A stretch of 64,000 bases of DNA from Methylobacterium sp. FF17. GTDB taxonomy: Bacteria; Pseudomonadota; Alphaproteobacteria; Rhizobiales; Beijerinckiaceae. The notes below the pieces were generated by a model. It had not been told where the DNA came from. It made no database searches and saw only the letters and a list, made by a program, of their open reading frames with translations. The DNA is taken from the NCBI RefSeq assembly GCF_025813715.1, contig NZ_CP107532.1:1674001-1738000 (forward strand), read 5' to 3'. The translations under genes and the position numbers were made by a program. Of this stretch, positions 37,901 through 47,398 are shown in pieces. Within the stretch, counting starts at the first letter, position 1. The number at the start of each line of letters is the position of its first letter.

Positions 37901-38362
37901 CTACCCCTTCAGCCGCATCTTGATGCGGTAGACCAGCCCGTCGCGGACGTCGCGGTAGGCGTCGAGGCGCTGCTCGCGGGTGCCGTCCTGGATGTGGGTG
38001 GGGTCCGGCGTCGGCCAGTACTCCACGTCGACCGCGTTGGTGCGGGTCAGTTCCAGGGCGGCGTGGTGGGCTTCGGGCGCCAGGGTGATGATGAGGTCGA
38101 AATTCAGCCCCTCCCACTCTTCCAGCTGGGCGAGGGTGCGCGGCTTGTGGCGCGCCGCATCGATGCCGATCTCGTCCAGCGCCGCCACCATGAAGGGATC
38201 GGCGGGCTCGCCGGAGCGCACGCCGGCCGATTGCACGTAGATCGATCGGCCGAAGTAGTGGCGCGCGATCGCCTCCGCCGCGAGCGAACGCACGGCGTTG
38301 AAGTTGCACATGAACAGGGCCGATTGCACACGCGTCTTCTTCGGGCCGGTCGCGTCCGCCAT
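37901..38362 (-). CDS. Low-molecular-weight phosphatase family protein
   Basis: 153 residues of the LMW protein-tyrosine phosphatase/arsenate reductase superfamily. P-loop C-x5-R-S in FMCNFNAVRSLAAEAI near the N-terminus, SAGVRSGEPADP, and the acid-loop region EYWPTPDPTHIQDG. In Rhizobiales this gene usually follows hisD and UPF0262, as here, so it is probably co-transcribed with the histidine block (gap to UPF0262 about 40 bases). It is sometimes named as an arsenate reductase homologue. Cellular substrate unknown. Confidence 0.88.
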   Translation of the reverse strand: MADATGPKKTRVQSALFMCNFNAVRSLAAEAIARHYFGRSIYVQSAGVRSGEPADPFMVAALDEIGIDAARHKPRTLAQLEEWEGLNFDLIITLAPEAHHAALELTRTNAVDVEYWPTPDPTHIQDGTREQRLDAYRDVRDGLVYRIKMRLKG

Positions 38363-38402
38363 CCGGTCTTCTCAGCCTCGCGCGTTAGAGAGAGGTCGCG
38401 CC

Positions 38403-38915
38403 TCAGGCCTTCCAGTGCAAGGCGAAGACCAGGGTGAAGAGGCGCCGCGCGGTGTCGTGGTCGAGGTCGACCTTGCCTTCGAGGCGCTGGCGCAGCAGCT
38501 CCGAGGCCTCGTTGTGGAGGCCGCGCCGGCCCATGTCGATCGCCTCGATCTGGGTCGGCGAGGCGGTGCGGATGGCGTTGTAATAGCTCTCGCAGATCAT
38601 CTCGTAGTCGCGGATCACCCGCCGGAACGGGGTCAGCGACAGGAGGTGGGTCATCACCGGCTCGCCTTCCTCGCGCCGGATCACGAGGGCGAGCTTGCTC
38701 TCGACGAGGCCGAGGGTGAGGGCATAGGGGCCCTCGCGGCCCGGCACCGTGAAGCTGTTGTCCTCCAGGATGTCGAAGATCGCGATGGCGCGCTCGTGCT
38801 CCTGGTCGGGGTTGCCCCGCCCGATCGACTCCTCGTCGAGGGTCACCGCCGCGAGCCGGTGGGGCGACTTCGGTTCGCGGGACTTGAGGTCGCTGGATTT
38901 GGCCGTGCCGGACAT
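38403..38915 (-). CDS. UPF0262 family protein
   Basis: 170-residue conserved alphaproteobacterial protein of unknown function. Recognised by [56 protein letters not shown] and the C-terminal [18 protein letters not shown]. It lies 7 bases after the hisD stop on the same strand, so it should share its mRNA. The first 18 residues are a Ser/Lys-rich extension. Confidence 0.92.
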   Translation of the reverse strand: MSGTAKSSDLKSREPKSPHRLAAVTLDEESIGRGNPDQEHERAIAIFDILEDNSFTVPGREGPYALTLGLVESKLALVIRREEGEPVMTHLLSLTPFRRVIRDYEMICESYYNAIRTASPTQIEAIDMGRRGLHNEASELLRQRLEGKVDLDHDTARRLFTLVFALHWKA

Positions 38916-38922
38916 CAGGCCC

Positions 38923-40218
38923 TCACAGGTTCAGGCGGATGGCCACCGAACGGGCATGGCCCTCGAGGCCCTCCGAGCGGCCGAGGGCGATGGCCGCGGG
39001 CCCGAGCGCCCGCAGGGCCGCCGGGTCGCAGCGCAGGATCGTGGTGCGCTTCATGAAGTCGAGGACGCCGAGCCCCGAGGAGAACCGCGCCGAGCGGGCG
39101 GTGGGCAGGACGTGGTTGGGCCCGCCGACGTAGTCGCCGATGGCCTCCGGCGTGTGCGCGCCGAGGAAGATCGCGCCGGCATTGCGCACCTTGGCCCCGA
39201 GGGCCTCGGCATCCGCCGTCTCGATCTCGAGGTGCTCGGGGGCGAGGCGGTCGACCAGGGGCACGGCCTCGTCGAAGTCCCGCACCACGATGATGGCGCC
39301 GTAATCGCGCCAGCTCGCCCGGGCGATCTCGGCGCGCGGCAGGGTGGCGAGGGCCCGCTCGACGGCCTCGGCCACGTCCCCGGCGAGGCGCTCGGAATCG
39401 GTGATCAGGATCGATTGGGCCGCCGCGTCGTGCTCCGCCTGGGCCAGGAGGTCGGCCGCCACCCAGTCGGGGTTGGCCTGCGCATCGGCGAGGATCAGCA
39501 CCTCGGACGGGCCCGCGATCATGTCGATGCCGACCTGACCGAACACCCGGCGCTTGGCCGCCGCCACCCAGGCATTGCCCGGGCCGACGATCTTGGCCAC
39601 GGGGGCGATCGTGTCCGTGCCGTAGGCGAGGGCCGCCACCGCCTGCGCGCCGCCGACCCGGTAGACCTCGTCGACGCCGGCGAGATGCGCGGCGGCGAGC
39701 ACCAGGGGGTTCAGGGTGCCTTCGGGCATCGGCACCACCATGACGACGCGGGGCACCCCGGCGACGCGGGCGGGAATCGCGTTCATCAGCACCGAGGAGG
39801 GATAGCTCGCGGTGCCGCCGGGGACGTAGAGGCCCACCGATTCCAGCGCCGTCCAGCGCCAGCCGGCCGTGACCCCGAGGCTGTCCGTGGCCATGTGGTC
39901 GCCGGGAACCTGCGCGGCGTGGAACGCATCGATGCGCGCGGCCGCGAAGCGCAGGGCTTCCAGGGCGTCCGCCGGGCAGGCCGCGATGGCAGCCTCGATC
40001 TCGGCCGGGGTGACCCGGAGGGACGCCACGGTGAAGTCCTCGCCGAAGCGGTCGAAGCGGCGGGTGTAGTCGACGAGCGCCGCGTCGCCGCCCGAGACCA
40101 CGCCCGCGATGATGCCGCGCACGGTCTCGTCCACATCCTCCGAGATCTCGCGCTTGACGCTGAGCAGGCGGGTGAAGGCGGCGGCGAAGTCGCCCTCGCG
40201 GGAATCCAGGCGGATCAT
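38923..40218 (-). CDS. hisD: Histidinol dehydrogenase
   Basis: 431-residue zinc enzyme that oxidises L-histidinol to L-histidine in two NAD-dependent steps, the end of histidine synthesis. Landmarks are [77 protein letters not shown] (zinc and active-site residues) and [11 protein letters not shown] 40218 overlaps the stop of the DUF2948 gene by 4 bases. Other his genes are not in the window, a usual arrangement in Rhizobiales. Confidence 0.97.
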   Translation of the reverse strand: MIRLDSREGDFAAAFTRLLSVKREISEDVDETVRGIIAGVVSGGDAALVDYTRRFDRFGEDFTVASLRVTPAEIEAAIAACPADALEALRFAAARIDAFHAAQVPGDHMATDSLGVTAGWRWTALESVGLYVPGGTASYPSSVLMNAIPARVAGVPRVVMVVPMPEGTLNPLVLAAAHLAGVDEVYRVGGAQAVAALAYGTDTIAPVAKIVGPGNAWVAAAKRRVFGQVGIDMIAGPSEVLILADAQANPDWVAADLLAQAEHDAAAQSILITDSERLAGDVAEAVERALATLPRAEIARASWRDYGAIIVVRDFDEAVPLVDRLAPEHLEIETADAEALGAKVRNAGAIFLGAHTPEAIGDYVGGPNHVLPTARSARFSSGLGVLDFMKRTTILRCDPAALRALGPAAIALGRSEGLEGHARSVAIRLNL

Positions 40219-40682
40219 CGGTCGTGTCCTTCGATCGCGGCGCGTCCGGCGGCGGCGGCCTCGTGGTCGGGCCGCCCCTCCACCTCCCAGACCGGACCGA
40301 GGTCCTTCAGCTGCACCTCGATGCATTCGAGCTCGAGCTGGATCGCGGGCCCCCCGGCGAAGACCAGGGTGGCGATGCCCGAGGGTGCCTCGGTGGGCGC
40401 GAAGGTGATGGCGAGGAGTTCGAGGGGCGCCTCGGACGCGGCCCCGGGCGTGATGCCGCGCGTGCGGACCTTCAGCACCCGCTCGAAATGCACCCCCGTG
40501 AGGCGGCGGCGCGGCGGCGCGTCGTCCTCGGCCGACCAGTCGAAGCGCCGTGCCACCAGGACGAAGCGGTGCTGGGCGCTGAGATAGGCGAGGTCGCCCG
40601 CCCGCAGGATGGCGTCCTGGAGATGCGCGGAGATCACGCCCAGGTCTTCGGTATCGAGGGCGGCGAGCTTGAGAAGCTCCAT
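40215..40682 (-). CDS. DUF2948 family protein
   Basis: 155 residues starting MELLKLAALDTEDLGVISAH, with VLVARRFDWSAED and RLTGVHFERVLKVRTRGI, the diagnostic pattern of DUF2948. Found upstream of hisD across Rhizobiales; function unknown. It is the first gene of the block DUF2948-hisD-UPF0262-LMW phosphatase. ATG 40682 is chosen; the upstream extension is not conserved-looking. Divergent from a GT2 gene across about 228 bases. Confidence 0.92.
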   Translation of the reverse strand: MELLKLAALDTEDLGVISAHLQDAILRAGDLAYLSAQHRFVLVARRFDWSAEDDAPPRRRLTGVHFERVLKVRTRGITPGAASEAPLELLAITFAPTEAPSGIATLVFAGGPAIQLELECIEVQLKDLGPVWEVEGRPDHEAAAAGRAAIEGHDR

Positions 40683-40910
40683 GGCGGGGTGTCGCGCTCC
40701 TGTCGGTCCCGAGCCTTCGCCGGCGAAGCGGGCTCGGCGGTTCGAGGCTTTTACCGAGCCGTAGGTAGCGAGGCGACCCGCCCACGGCAACCGGCGCCAT
40801 CGCCGATGCGCGCGTGCCGGGGAGCTCCGCCATTGTTCCGGTTGCCGAACCTGCTAGGGACGCGTCGCTGCGCCGCCTGTCCCCGGGGCCGGCGGGACGG
40901 AGTTCGTAAC

Positions 40911-42080
40911 GTGTCGGCCGCATCCCTCTCATCCCTCGGCGACGCCGCCGGCACGCTGGCGGCGCCCGGCGCGGTCATCGCGATTCCCGTGCGCAACGAG
41001 GCCGAACGCATCGAGGCCTGCCTGCGCGCCATCGACGCCCAGACCGGCCTCCCCGCCGGCAGCCTCGGCGTGGTGCTGTTCCTCAACAACTGCACCGATG
41101 CCACGGAGGCGATCGTCGCCGATCTCGTGCCCCGGATGTCGGTGCCGGTGCGCGTCAGCCATGTGGTCTATGCCGGCGCGCATGCGGGCTGGGCCCGGCG
41201 CGAGGCCATGGACCGGGCCGCCGACTGGCTGGGCGGGGCCGGCATGATCCTCTCCACCGATGCCGACAGCCGGGTGCCGCCGGACTGGGTCGCACGCAAC
41301 CGGGCCGCCCTGGACCGGGGCGCCGACGCGGTCGCGGGCCGGATCGAACTCGATCCGGCGGAGCGGGCGCTGCTGCCGCCCTCCCTGCACTGGCGCGGGG
41401 AGCGGGAGGACACCTACAGCGACCTCCTCACCGAGTTCGAGGCGCGCATCGACCCCGATCCGCACGATCCCTGGCCCTGCCACCGCACCACCATCGGCGC
41501 GACCTTGAGCGTCAGCGTCGCGGCCTACCGGGCGGTGGGCGGCATGCCCGCCATCGCGCTCGGCGAGGACGGCGCCTTCGTGGCGCTGCTGCTCGCGCAG
41601 GGACTGCACGTCCGGCACGACCCTTCGATCCTCGTCACGGTCTCGGGGCGGCTCGTGGGCCGCGCGCCGGGCGGGGTCGCCGATACCATCCGGGCGCGCT
41701 GCGAGAAGCCCGACAGCCTGTGCGACGCCCGCCTCGAAGCGGTGCCCCGCGCGCTCTACCGCTACGCCTGGAGACGCCGCCTGCGCCGGCTGCACGCGGC
41801 GGGCCGGCTCGGCACGGAGACGGGCTGGGCACGGACCCTGGGGATCCCGCCGGACGAGGCCGCCCGCGTTGCCGCCCACCCGCTCGCCGGCCATGCGGTG
41901 GCGGCGGCCGAACGGGCCAGTCCGCGCCTCGTCCACCGACCCCTGGGCCCGCGCCAGCTCCCCGGCCAGATCCGCCTCGCCCGCCTCGTGCTCCCGCTGG
42001 TGCGCCTCGTCACCGGATGGCGCGATGGCCGTGTGCCGGGGGCATCGCGCCTCAGCCACCGTTCAGGCCCGGAGCTCTAG
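40911..42080 (+). CDS. Family 2 glycosyltransferase
   Basis: 389 residues. GT2 core: GAVIAIPVRNEAERIEACLR, LGVVLFLNNCTDATE, MILSTDADSRVPPDWVARN (DxD-type) and AYRAVGGMPAIALGEDGAF. There are no clear membrane spans, so it is a soluble enzyme. The GTG start at 40911 (VSAASLSSLGD) comes just before the core. The C-terminal 110 residues are Arg/His-rich and of unknown role. Sugar donor and acceptor cannot be told from the sequence; the neighbouring genes are unrelated. Confidence 0.85.
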   Translation: MSAASLSSLGDAAGTLAAPGAVIAIPVRNEAERIEACLRAIDAQTGLPAGSLGVVLFLNNCTDATEAIVADLVPRMSVPVRVSHVVYAGAHAGWARREAMDRAADWLGGAGMILSTDADSRVPPDWVARNRAALDRGADAVAGRIELDPAERALLPPSLHWRGEREDTYSDLLTEFEARIDPDPHDPWPCHRTTIGATLSVSVAAYRAVGGMPAIALGEDGAFVALLLAQGLHVRHDPSILVTVSGRLVGRAPGGVADTIRARCEKPDSLCDARLEAVPRALYRYAWRRRLRRLHAAGRLGTETGWARTLGIPPDEAARVAAHPLAGHAVAAAERASPRLVHRPLGPRQLPGQIRLARLVLPLVRLVTGWRDGRVPGASRLSHRSGPEL

Positions 42081-42143
42081 GAAGACCCAAGGCGCCCGTT
42101 GGCGGCACGAGGCCGGCCCGGGCCATTCGCGGGGGAGACGTCT

Positions 42144-42473
42144 ATGAGGCACACGACCATCAAGACCACGATTCTGGCCCTCGCGACGGCGGCGACCCTC
42201 GGCACCGGGTTCGGCGCGTTCGAGGCCCGCGCCCAGTATTACGAGGACGATCGCCCCCGCCGCGTCGAGCGTCGCTACGAGGAGGATCGCTACGAGCGCC
42301 GCCGCTTCGACGAAGACCGCTACGACCGTCGTCCGCGCCGCTACGAGGAGCGCTTCGGCCGCCTCTGCCTGACCCAGCGCGGCAACTGCGTCACCGAGCC
42401 CCAGCCCTGGGGCTCGCAGTGCCGCTGCATGATCCCGGGTTTCGGCCCCAAGCGCGGCGAGATCCGCGGCTGA
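42144..42473 (+). CDS. Secreted Arg/Tyr/Asp-rich small protein
   Basis: 109 residues: signal peptide (TTILALATAATLGTGFGAFE, cleavage after ARA), then a low-complexity stretch of RRYEEDRYERR-like repeats (about residues 33-70). A C-terminal region follows with four cysteines (RLCLTQRGNCVTEPQPWGSQ, then CRCMIPGFG). The ATG at 42144 has GGGGGAGACG upstream. It is probably periplasmic; the repetitive part is likely disordered. No function assigned. Confidence 0.65.
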   Translation: MRHTTIKTTILALATAATLGTGFGAFEARAQYYEDDRPRRVERRYEEDRYERRRFDEDRYDRRPRRYEERFGRLCLTQRGNCVTEPQPWGSQCRCMIPGFGPKRGEIRG

Positions 42474-42521
42474 GCGCATCAGCGGCCTCGCCGTCCCGGA
42501 TCGACGGGGGCGGGGCCCGGC

Positions 42522-43238
42522 TCAATCCGCGGTCTGGATCGACCAGGTGGCGTGCTCGATGCTCGGCATCCGTTCGAGGGCCGCGACCACGGCGTCGAGT
42601 TCGGCGGCCGCCACCGCCGTCGCCACCAGGGTCGCCACCACCTCGACGGTGTCCTCGCCGCGCTCCACCACCTCGATGCCGCCGACGGGGTATTTCGCCG
42701 CCTCCAGGCGCTCCACCAGAAGGTCGCGGGCGGGGCCGGCGGCGTCCGCCTGCACGGTGACCTGGACCTCGTAGGTCGCCTCGGTCTGGCTCTCGTCGAT
42801 GGGCGCGCGGTTGATGGCGTTGACCAGGGGCCGCAGCAGGGTGTTGCCCGCGAGCACGGCCGCCGTGACGAAGGCCGCCTCCAGGGGGAAGTCGGCCCCC
42901 GCGAAGGCGCCGACGGCCGCCGAGCACCAGAGGGTCGCGGCGGTGTTGAGCCCGCGCACGTTCATCCCCTCCTTCATGATCACGCCGGCTCCGAGGAAGC
43001 CGACGCCCGAGATCACGTAGGCCACGGTGCTCACCGCCCCGCGCGAGGCTTCCAGCCGCATGCCGAGATCGACGAAGGCGGCCGCCCCCACCGCCACGAG
43101 GACGTTGGTGCGCAGGCCCGCCGTGCGCTGACGGTACTGGCGCTCGGCCCCGATCAGGGTGCCGAGGCCGAAGGCGACGATGAGGCTGACCGCCGAGTTG
43201 ACGGCTTCGGGCACCGGCCCTGACAGGAAGGGGATCAT
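42522..43238 (-). CDS. MgtC/SapB family membrane protein
   Basis: 238 residues with N-terminal membrane helices and the MgtC signature (FGLGTLIGAERQYRQRTAGL, then RTNVLVAVGAAAFVDLG, ISGVGFLGAGVIMKEG, VRGLNTAATLWCSAAVGAF). An ACT-like soluble C-terminal domain (about 150-238) follows. MgtC proteins inhibit F1Fo ATP synthase or aid growth at low magnesium in pathogens; in environmental bacteria the role is less clear. Convergent with the Arg-rich secreted protein gene. No magnesium riboswitch-like leader is seen in the 50-base gap upstream. Confidence 0.9.
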   Translation of the reverse strand: MIPFLSGPVPEAVNSAVSLIVAFGLGTLIGAERQYRQRTAGLRTNVLVAVGAAAFVDLGMRLEASRGAVSTVAYVISGVGFLGAGVIMKEGMNVRGLNTAATLWCSAAVGAFAGADFPLEAAFVTAAVLAGNTLLRPLVNAINRAPIDESQTEATYEVQVTVQADAAGPARDLLVERLEAAKYPVGGIEVVERGEDTVEVVATLVATAVAAAELDAVVAALERMPSIEHATWSIQTAD

Positions 43239-43289
43239 CGCCCTGCCCTGACGGCGTCCCGTGACGGAACCATGACAGGGCGCGCCGGA

Positions 43290-43991
43290 TCAGGCCTGCG
43301 GGTAATCCGCGATGCCGCCATGCGCCGCCGACCACTTCGCCGGCTCGTGCAGGAAGCTCTCGACCTCGGCCAGCACCTTCGGGTCGAAGTGGCCGCTCTC
43401 CTTGGCCACCGCCAGCACGTCCCACCAGGTGGTGAGGTAGTGCAGCTGGACCCCGAGGTCGGCCATGAGTTCACGGCTGTTGGGGAAGATGTCGTAGAAG
43501 AACATCACGAAGCAATGGTCCACCTGCGCACCCGCATCGCGCAGCGCCTTGCAGAACATCGCCTTGCTGCGCCCGTCGGTGGCCAGATCCTCCACCAGCA
43601 GGGTTCTCGCGCCCTCCACCACCTCGCCCTCGATCTGGGCGTTGCGGCCGAAGCCCTTGGCCTTCTTGCGCACGTACTGCATCGGCAGCATCAGCCGGTC
43701 GGAGATCCAGGCCGCGAAGGGGATGCCCGCCGTCTCGCCGCCGGCCACGTGGGTGATCGATTCGTAGCCGATGTCACGCACGATGGTGGCGGCGGCGAAG
43801 TCGTTGAGCGTCGAGCGCAGGCGCGGATACGAGATGATCTTGCGGCAGTCGATGTAGACCGGGCTCGCCCAGCCGGACGTGAAGGTGAACGGCGTGTCCT
43901 GGTAGAAGTGCACCGCCTTGATCTCGAGCAGCATCTTGGCCGCCTCGCGGGCGATCACGGCGCGGTCGATCGGCAGGAAGGAGGTCGTCAT
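43290..43991 (-). CDS. pyrE: Orotate phosphoribosyltransferase
   Basis: 233-residue enzyme converting orotate and PRPP to OMP in pyrimidine synthesis. The PRPP-binding motif is [14 protein letters not shown]; the N-terminal [20 protein letters not shown] and [16 protein letters not shown] are conserved. It belongs to the longer alphaproteobacterial PyrE group. ATG 43991 is chosen; the upstream frame is Arg/Pro-rich non-coding sequence. It follows the MgtC gene on the same strand, 51 bases away. Confidence 0.95.
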   Translation of the reverse strand: MTTSFLPIDRAVIAREAAKMLLEIKAVHFYQDTPFTFTSGWASPVYIDCRKIISYPRLRSTLNDFAAATIVRDIGYESITHVAGGETAGIPFAAWISDRLMLPMQYVRKKAKGFGRNAQIEGEVVEGARTLLVEDLATDGRSKAMFCKALRDAGAQVDHCFVMFFYDIFPNSRELMADLGVQLHYLTTWWDVLAVAKESGHFDPKVLAEVESFLHEPAKWSAAHGGIADYPQA

Positions 43992-44149
43992 GCGCGGGTT
44001 CGCTCTCGTGCGGGCGGCGGGCGCGGGGTCTCCCGCCGGGAGACACCCCCGGGAGAACCCCGCATCCGTTTGAAAAGGCGGGCCGGTTCTCCTTCCCGCC
44101 AACCGCGCGAAGCGTCAACCCTGCGGTTCGCCCCGACCCCGGGACCGGA

Positions 44150-45841
44150 TCACGCCGCCTTCACGTCGGCGAGGAAGCCGCCGACCTCGCGGGTCAGGCT
44201 CTCGGAATGGCGCGCCAGTTCCTGCGCGGCGCTGAGGACCTGGGAGGCCGCCGCCCCGGTCTGTCCGGCGCCCTCGCGCACCCCGGAGATGTTCGTGGTC
44301 ACCTCCTCGGTGCCGCGCGCCGCCTCCTGGACATTGCGGGTGATCTCCTGGGTCGCGGCGCCCTGCTCCTCCATGGCGGCCGCGATCGAGGCGGCGTAGC
44401 TCGACATCTCGGCGATGATCCGGCCGATGGCCTCGATGTCGACGACGGCCTCCTGGGTCGCGGTACGGATCTCGGTGATGCGCTCGCCGATCTCGCTCGT
44501 CGCCTTGGTGGTCTGCCCGGCAAGTTCCTTGACCTCGGAGGCGACGACCGCGAAGCCGCGGCCCGCCTCGCCGGCGCGCGCCGCCTCGATGGTGGCGTTG
44601 AGCGCCAGCAGGTTGGTCTGCGCGGCGATGCTGGAGATCACCTCGACGAAGGCGCCGATCCGCTCCGTCGTCCCCGCCAGGCGCCGCACCGTCGCGTCGG
44701 TGCGATGGGCGTTCTCCACCGCCCGGTCGGCGATCTGCGCGGACTGGCTGACCTGGCTGACGATCTCCTGCACCGAGGCCGACATCTCCTCGCTGGCGGC
44801 GGCCACCGTCTGGACGTTGGCGGAGGTCTGCTCGGCGGCGCCGGCCACGATCACGGTCTGCTGGTTGGTCTGGGCCGCGACGCTGCTCATCGACTGGGCG
44901 GTGGCCTCCATCTCGGTGGCGGCCCCCGCCAGCCCCTGCGTCAGGGCCGAGACGTTGGATTCGAAGGCCTTCGTCAGGGCGTCGAGGCGCTGGGCCCGGC
45001 GCATCTTGGCCTCGTCCTCCACCGCCTGGGCGGCGGCGAGGCGGCGGGCCTCGACGGCGTTGTCCTTGAAGACCTGGAGCGAGCGGGCGAGCTGGCCGAC
45101 CTCGTCCCGCCGCCCGGTCCCCGCCACCGCCACCGTGAGGTCGCCGTCCGCGAGCCGTCCCATGGCCGCCGTCATCCCGGCCAGCGGACGGGTGACGCCG
45201 TAGAGGACGATGAGGGTGAGCAGGCCGATCGCGCAGGTGAGGCCGATGCCGGCGGTGACGATCAGGGTGCGGGTGGCGCCCTCGGCGATGTCGGTCGCGT
45301 TCCGCTTGGCGGATTCCAGGTCGCGGAGGTTGGCGGCGACCCGGGCGGCCACGCCCTGGGTCAGCTTGATCCGGGCAGGACGGACCTCCTGCTTCGAGAT
45401 GCGCCCGGCCGTGTCGTTCTCGTTGCGCAGGGCGTGGCTGATCGAGCGCTCGGCGGCGGTGAAGAACGCCTGCAGGTCCGCGCGGATGTCCGTGAGGATG
45501 GCCCGACGCTCCGGCGTATCGGCCAGGGCGAGAAGGCGCTCGACGGCTTCGGAGGCAGATGTCCGGTTCGACTGATAGTGTGCGGACTCGGTCTTCATCA
45601 GCGCCTCATCGGTCTCGATGATGGCGTTCTTCTCGGCGATCACCGCCTCGTCGATGGCCAGTGCCAGTTTCTGAGCCAGGAAGAGCCGTGCGGCGCGGAC
45701 CTCGATGATCTCGGTGGTGTTCTGCTCCAGGGTGGCGAGGCTGGACCGCGCCATCGCGACGAGCCCCACCGCCACGAGGATGAGGATCAGGCTTGGAATC
45801 GCGAGCTTGCCCAGCAGCTTGAGATTGTTGAACGCACGCAT
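44150..45841 (-). CDS. Methyl-accepting chemotaxis protein
   Basis: 563-residue chemoreceptor. TM1 at about residues 13-31, a roughly 155-residue periplasmic helical sensor (4HB-like), TM2 at 192-215, HAMP domain (about 216-270, [20 protein letters not shown]), then a long coiled signalling domain. The signalling tip contains [20 protein letters not shown] and [20 protein letters not shown], the conserved CheA/CheW contact region. ATG 45841 is preceded by GGGGAGCTGCG. There is no C-terminal CheR-docking pentapeptide. Ligand unknown. Orphan: no che genes nearby. Confidence 0.95.
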   Translation of the reverse strand: MRAFNNLKLLGKLAIPSLILILVAVGLVAMARSSLATLEQNTTEIIEVRAARLFLAQKLALAIDEAVIAEKNAIIETDEALMKTESAHYQSNRTSASEAVERLLALADTPERRAILTDIRADLQAFFTAAERSISHALRNENDTAGRISKQEVRPARIKLTQGVAARVAANLRDLESAKRNATDIAEGATRTLIVTAGIGLTCAIGLLTLIVLYGVTRPLAGMTAAMGRLADGDLTVAVAGTGRRDEVGQLARSLQVFKDNAVEARRLAAAQAVEDEAKMRRAQRLDALTKAFESNVSALTQGLAGAATEMEATAQSMSSVAAQTNQQTVIVAGAAEQTSANVQTVAAASEEMSASVQEIVSQVSQSAQIADRAVENAHRTDATVRRLAGTTERIGAFVEVISSIAAQTNLLALNATIEAARAGEAGRGFAVVASEVKELAGQTTKATSEIGERITEIRTATQEAVVDIEAIGRIIAEMSSYAASIAAAMEEQGAATQEITRNVQEAARGTEEVTTNISGVREGAGQTGAAASQVLSAAQELARHSESLTREVGGFLADVKAA

Positions 45842-46144
45842 CGCAGCTCCCCGTGGATCACCCCGGGGCGGGACCCTGATCGGCCTCTCGGGCACCCGGC
45901 GGTTCGCTCACGGTTCTGTGATAATTCGTTGAAACAAGAGTTAAGACGGCTGCGATTCATCGCATTTGATGCATTTTGGACAGTCCGGCGTTGCCACGCC
46001 GCAAAGTTCGGACCGCCTTCGGTCACATTTCGTACCAACGCGTTCGTCCGAACCTTCGCGATCCTGGACCCGGTCGTCACCAAGGCGAGCGGATCATCGA
46101 CCGTATTCGCCGGATACTTGGTCCGGCCGCCGAGGGCGCGCGAC
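45842..46144. other. Intergenic region upstream of chemoreceptor
   Basis: 303 bases with no gene. AT-richer stretch at about 45915-45965 is the likely promoter zone of the chemoreceptor gene. The hydrolase gene ends at its right edge. Confidence 0.5.
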
Positions 46145-47044
46145 TCAAGCAAGGAAGCGTTGCAGCGCCACCAGGGTCTCGGACGGATTCTCCTCGGCGA
46201 GGAAGTGGCCGGACTTGATCTCGGCGGCGACGGCCTCCGGCGCGAAGGTGCGCTGCCAGGCGGCGAGCGGCATCTCGGCGCTGCGGTCGAGGTAGCCGTC
46301 GCCCGTGAGGATCAGGGTCGGGCAGGTCAGTCTGCGCCCGGCGGCCAGATCCGCGAGGTCGGCCTCGCGGTCGCGGGTGGCGCCGGCCCGGTAATCCTCG
46401 CAGAAGGCCTGGATGCGCTCGGGCACGCCCCAGGCCTGCCGGTAGAGGTGCAGGGCGGGCGGCGCGAAGGCCTTGAGGGATTTGTCCCCGCTCCAGTCGC
46501 GCAGGAGGCCTTCGAAATAGGCGTCCGCATCCCGGCCGATGGCCCGTTCCGGCCCGGGCGCGGCCTCGGCCAGGAAGTGCCAGTGCGAGGGTTTGCGCGG
46601 GGCCGCCTCGATCCGCTCCCACTGGACGAGGGTCGGCAGGATATCCAGCAGCGCCAGCCGGGCGATCCGGCCCGGCTCGTCGAGGGCGAGGCGGTAGCTG
46701 ATCCGGGCGCCCCGGTCGTGCCCGACCAGGGCGAAGTGCACGTGGCCGAGCGCCTCCATCACCGCCACCGCCTCGGCCGCCAGCGTCCGCTTGGCGTAGG
46801 CCTCGTGGCGCGGGTCGCCCTCGGGTGCCGCCGACCAGCCATAGCCCTTGAGGTCGAGGCAGACCACGCGGTGGCGCTCGGCCAGCGCCGGCGCGATCCG
46901 GTGCCAGCAGGCGTGGCTCTGCGGAAAGCCGTGCAGGAGCAGCACCGGCGTCCCCTCCTCCGGCCCGCCGATGCGCGCGAAGAAGCGCCCGGCCGGGATG
47001 TCGATCCAGCGGGCGGCGAAGTCGGGGAAGAGATCGGTGGTCAC
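46145..47044 (-). CDS. Alpha/beta hydrolase, probable haloacetate (fluoroacetate) dehalogenase
   Basis: 299 residues with LLLHGFPQSHACWHRIAPAL, then VVCLDLKGYGWS and ALVGHDRGARISYRLALDEP. The residues match the fluoroacetate dehalogenase family one by one: nucleophile D110, carboxylate-binding R111 and R114, D134, halide pocket H154-W155, W184 and Y218, and catalytic H280. In the Rhodopseudomonas enzyme the equivalents are D110, R111, R114, D134, H155-W156, W185, Y219 and H280. The start is GTG 47044 (VTTDLFPDFAARW); the longer upstream frame is non-homologous. Epoxide hydrolase is an alternative, but those enzymes use tyrosine pairs instead. No transporter gene is adjacent. Confidence 0.82.
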   Translation of the reverse strand: MTTDLFPDFAARWIDIPAGRFFARIGGPEEGTPVLLLHGFPQSHACWHRIAPALAERHRVVCLDLKGYGWSAAPEGDPRHEAYAKRTLAAEAVAVMEALGHVHFALVGHDRGARISYRLALDEPGRIARLALLDILPTLVQWERIEAAPRKPSHWHFLAEAAPGPERAIGRDADAYFEGLLRDWSGDKSLKAFAPPALHLYRQAWGVPERIQAFCEDYRAGATRDREADLADLAAGRRLTCPTLILTGDGYLDRSAEMPLAAWQRTFAPEAVAAEIKSGHFLAEENPSETLVALQRFLA

Positions 47045-47398
47045 GGGCGCCTCCGGCAGGGGCCGGGGAAACGCGTGGGCCGGGCCGCCGGTTCGGAGGC
47101 CCGGCCGCACCACCGCCGTTTCCCCCGACCGGGCCGGTCCTGGTCCGGCCCGGCGCCCGCCCTCACCCTGCGGCTTCACGAAGCGAAGGCCGGGATTGAC
47201 GCCCGGCCCACGCAGCGGGCACACCCAACCTCTGTGGATCGCTTAAGAATCCACTGCCAAGAATCCACTGCCAAAAATACACGGCGAGGAGACGTGCATG
47301 GACCGGCCCACCGTTCCTGCCTCAGAGACGGCCCGGGCGATCCGCCCGTGCATCGCGAGCCTGTCCGCAGTGAGCCCGTTTGCAGCGAGCTTCCCCGC
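47045..47398. other. Intergenic region upstream of moxR operon, with 14-bp direct repeat
   Basis: 354 bases between divergent genes. AAGAATCCACTGCC is present twice in tandem (47245-47258, 47259-47272). Near 47350-47395 a loose repeat of GAGCCTGTCCGCAGTGAGCC also appears just before the moxR start. It likely contains both promoters. Confidence 0.55.

Noticed and set aside
44207..47398. Very long plus-strand frame running into moxR
   Set aside because: Antisense to the chemoreceptor and hydrolase; only the part from 47399 has homology-like sequence.
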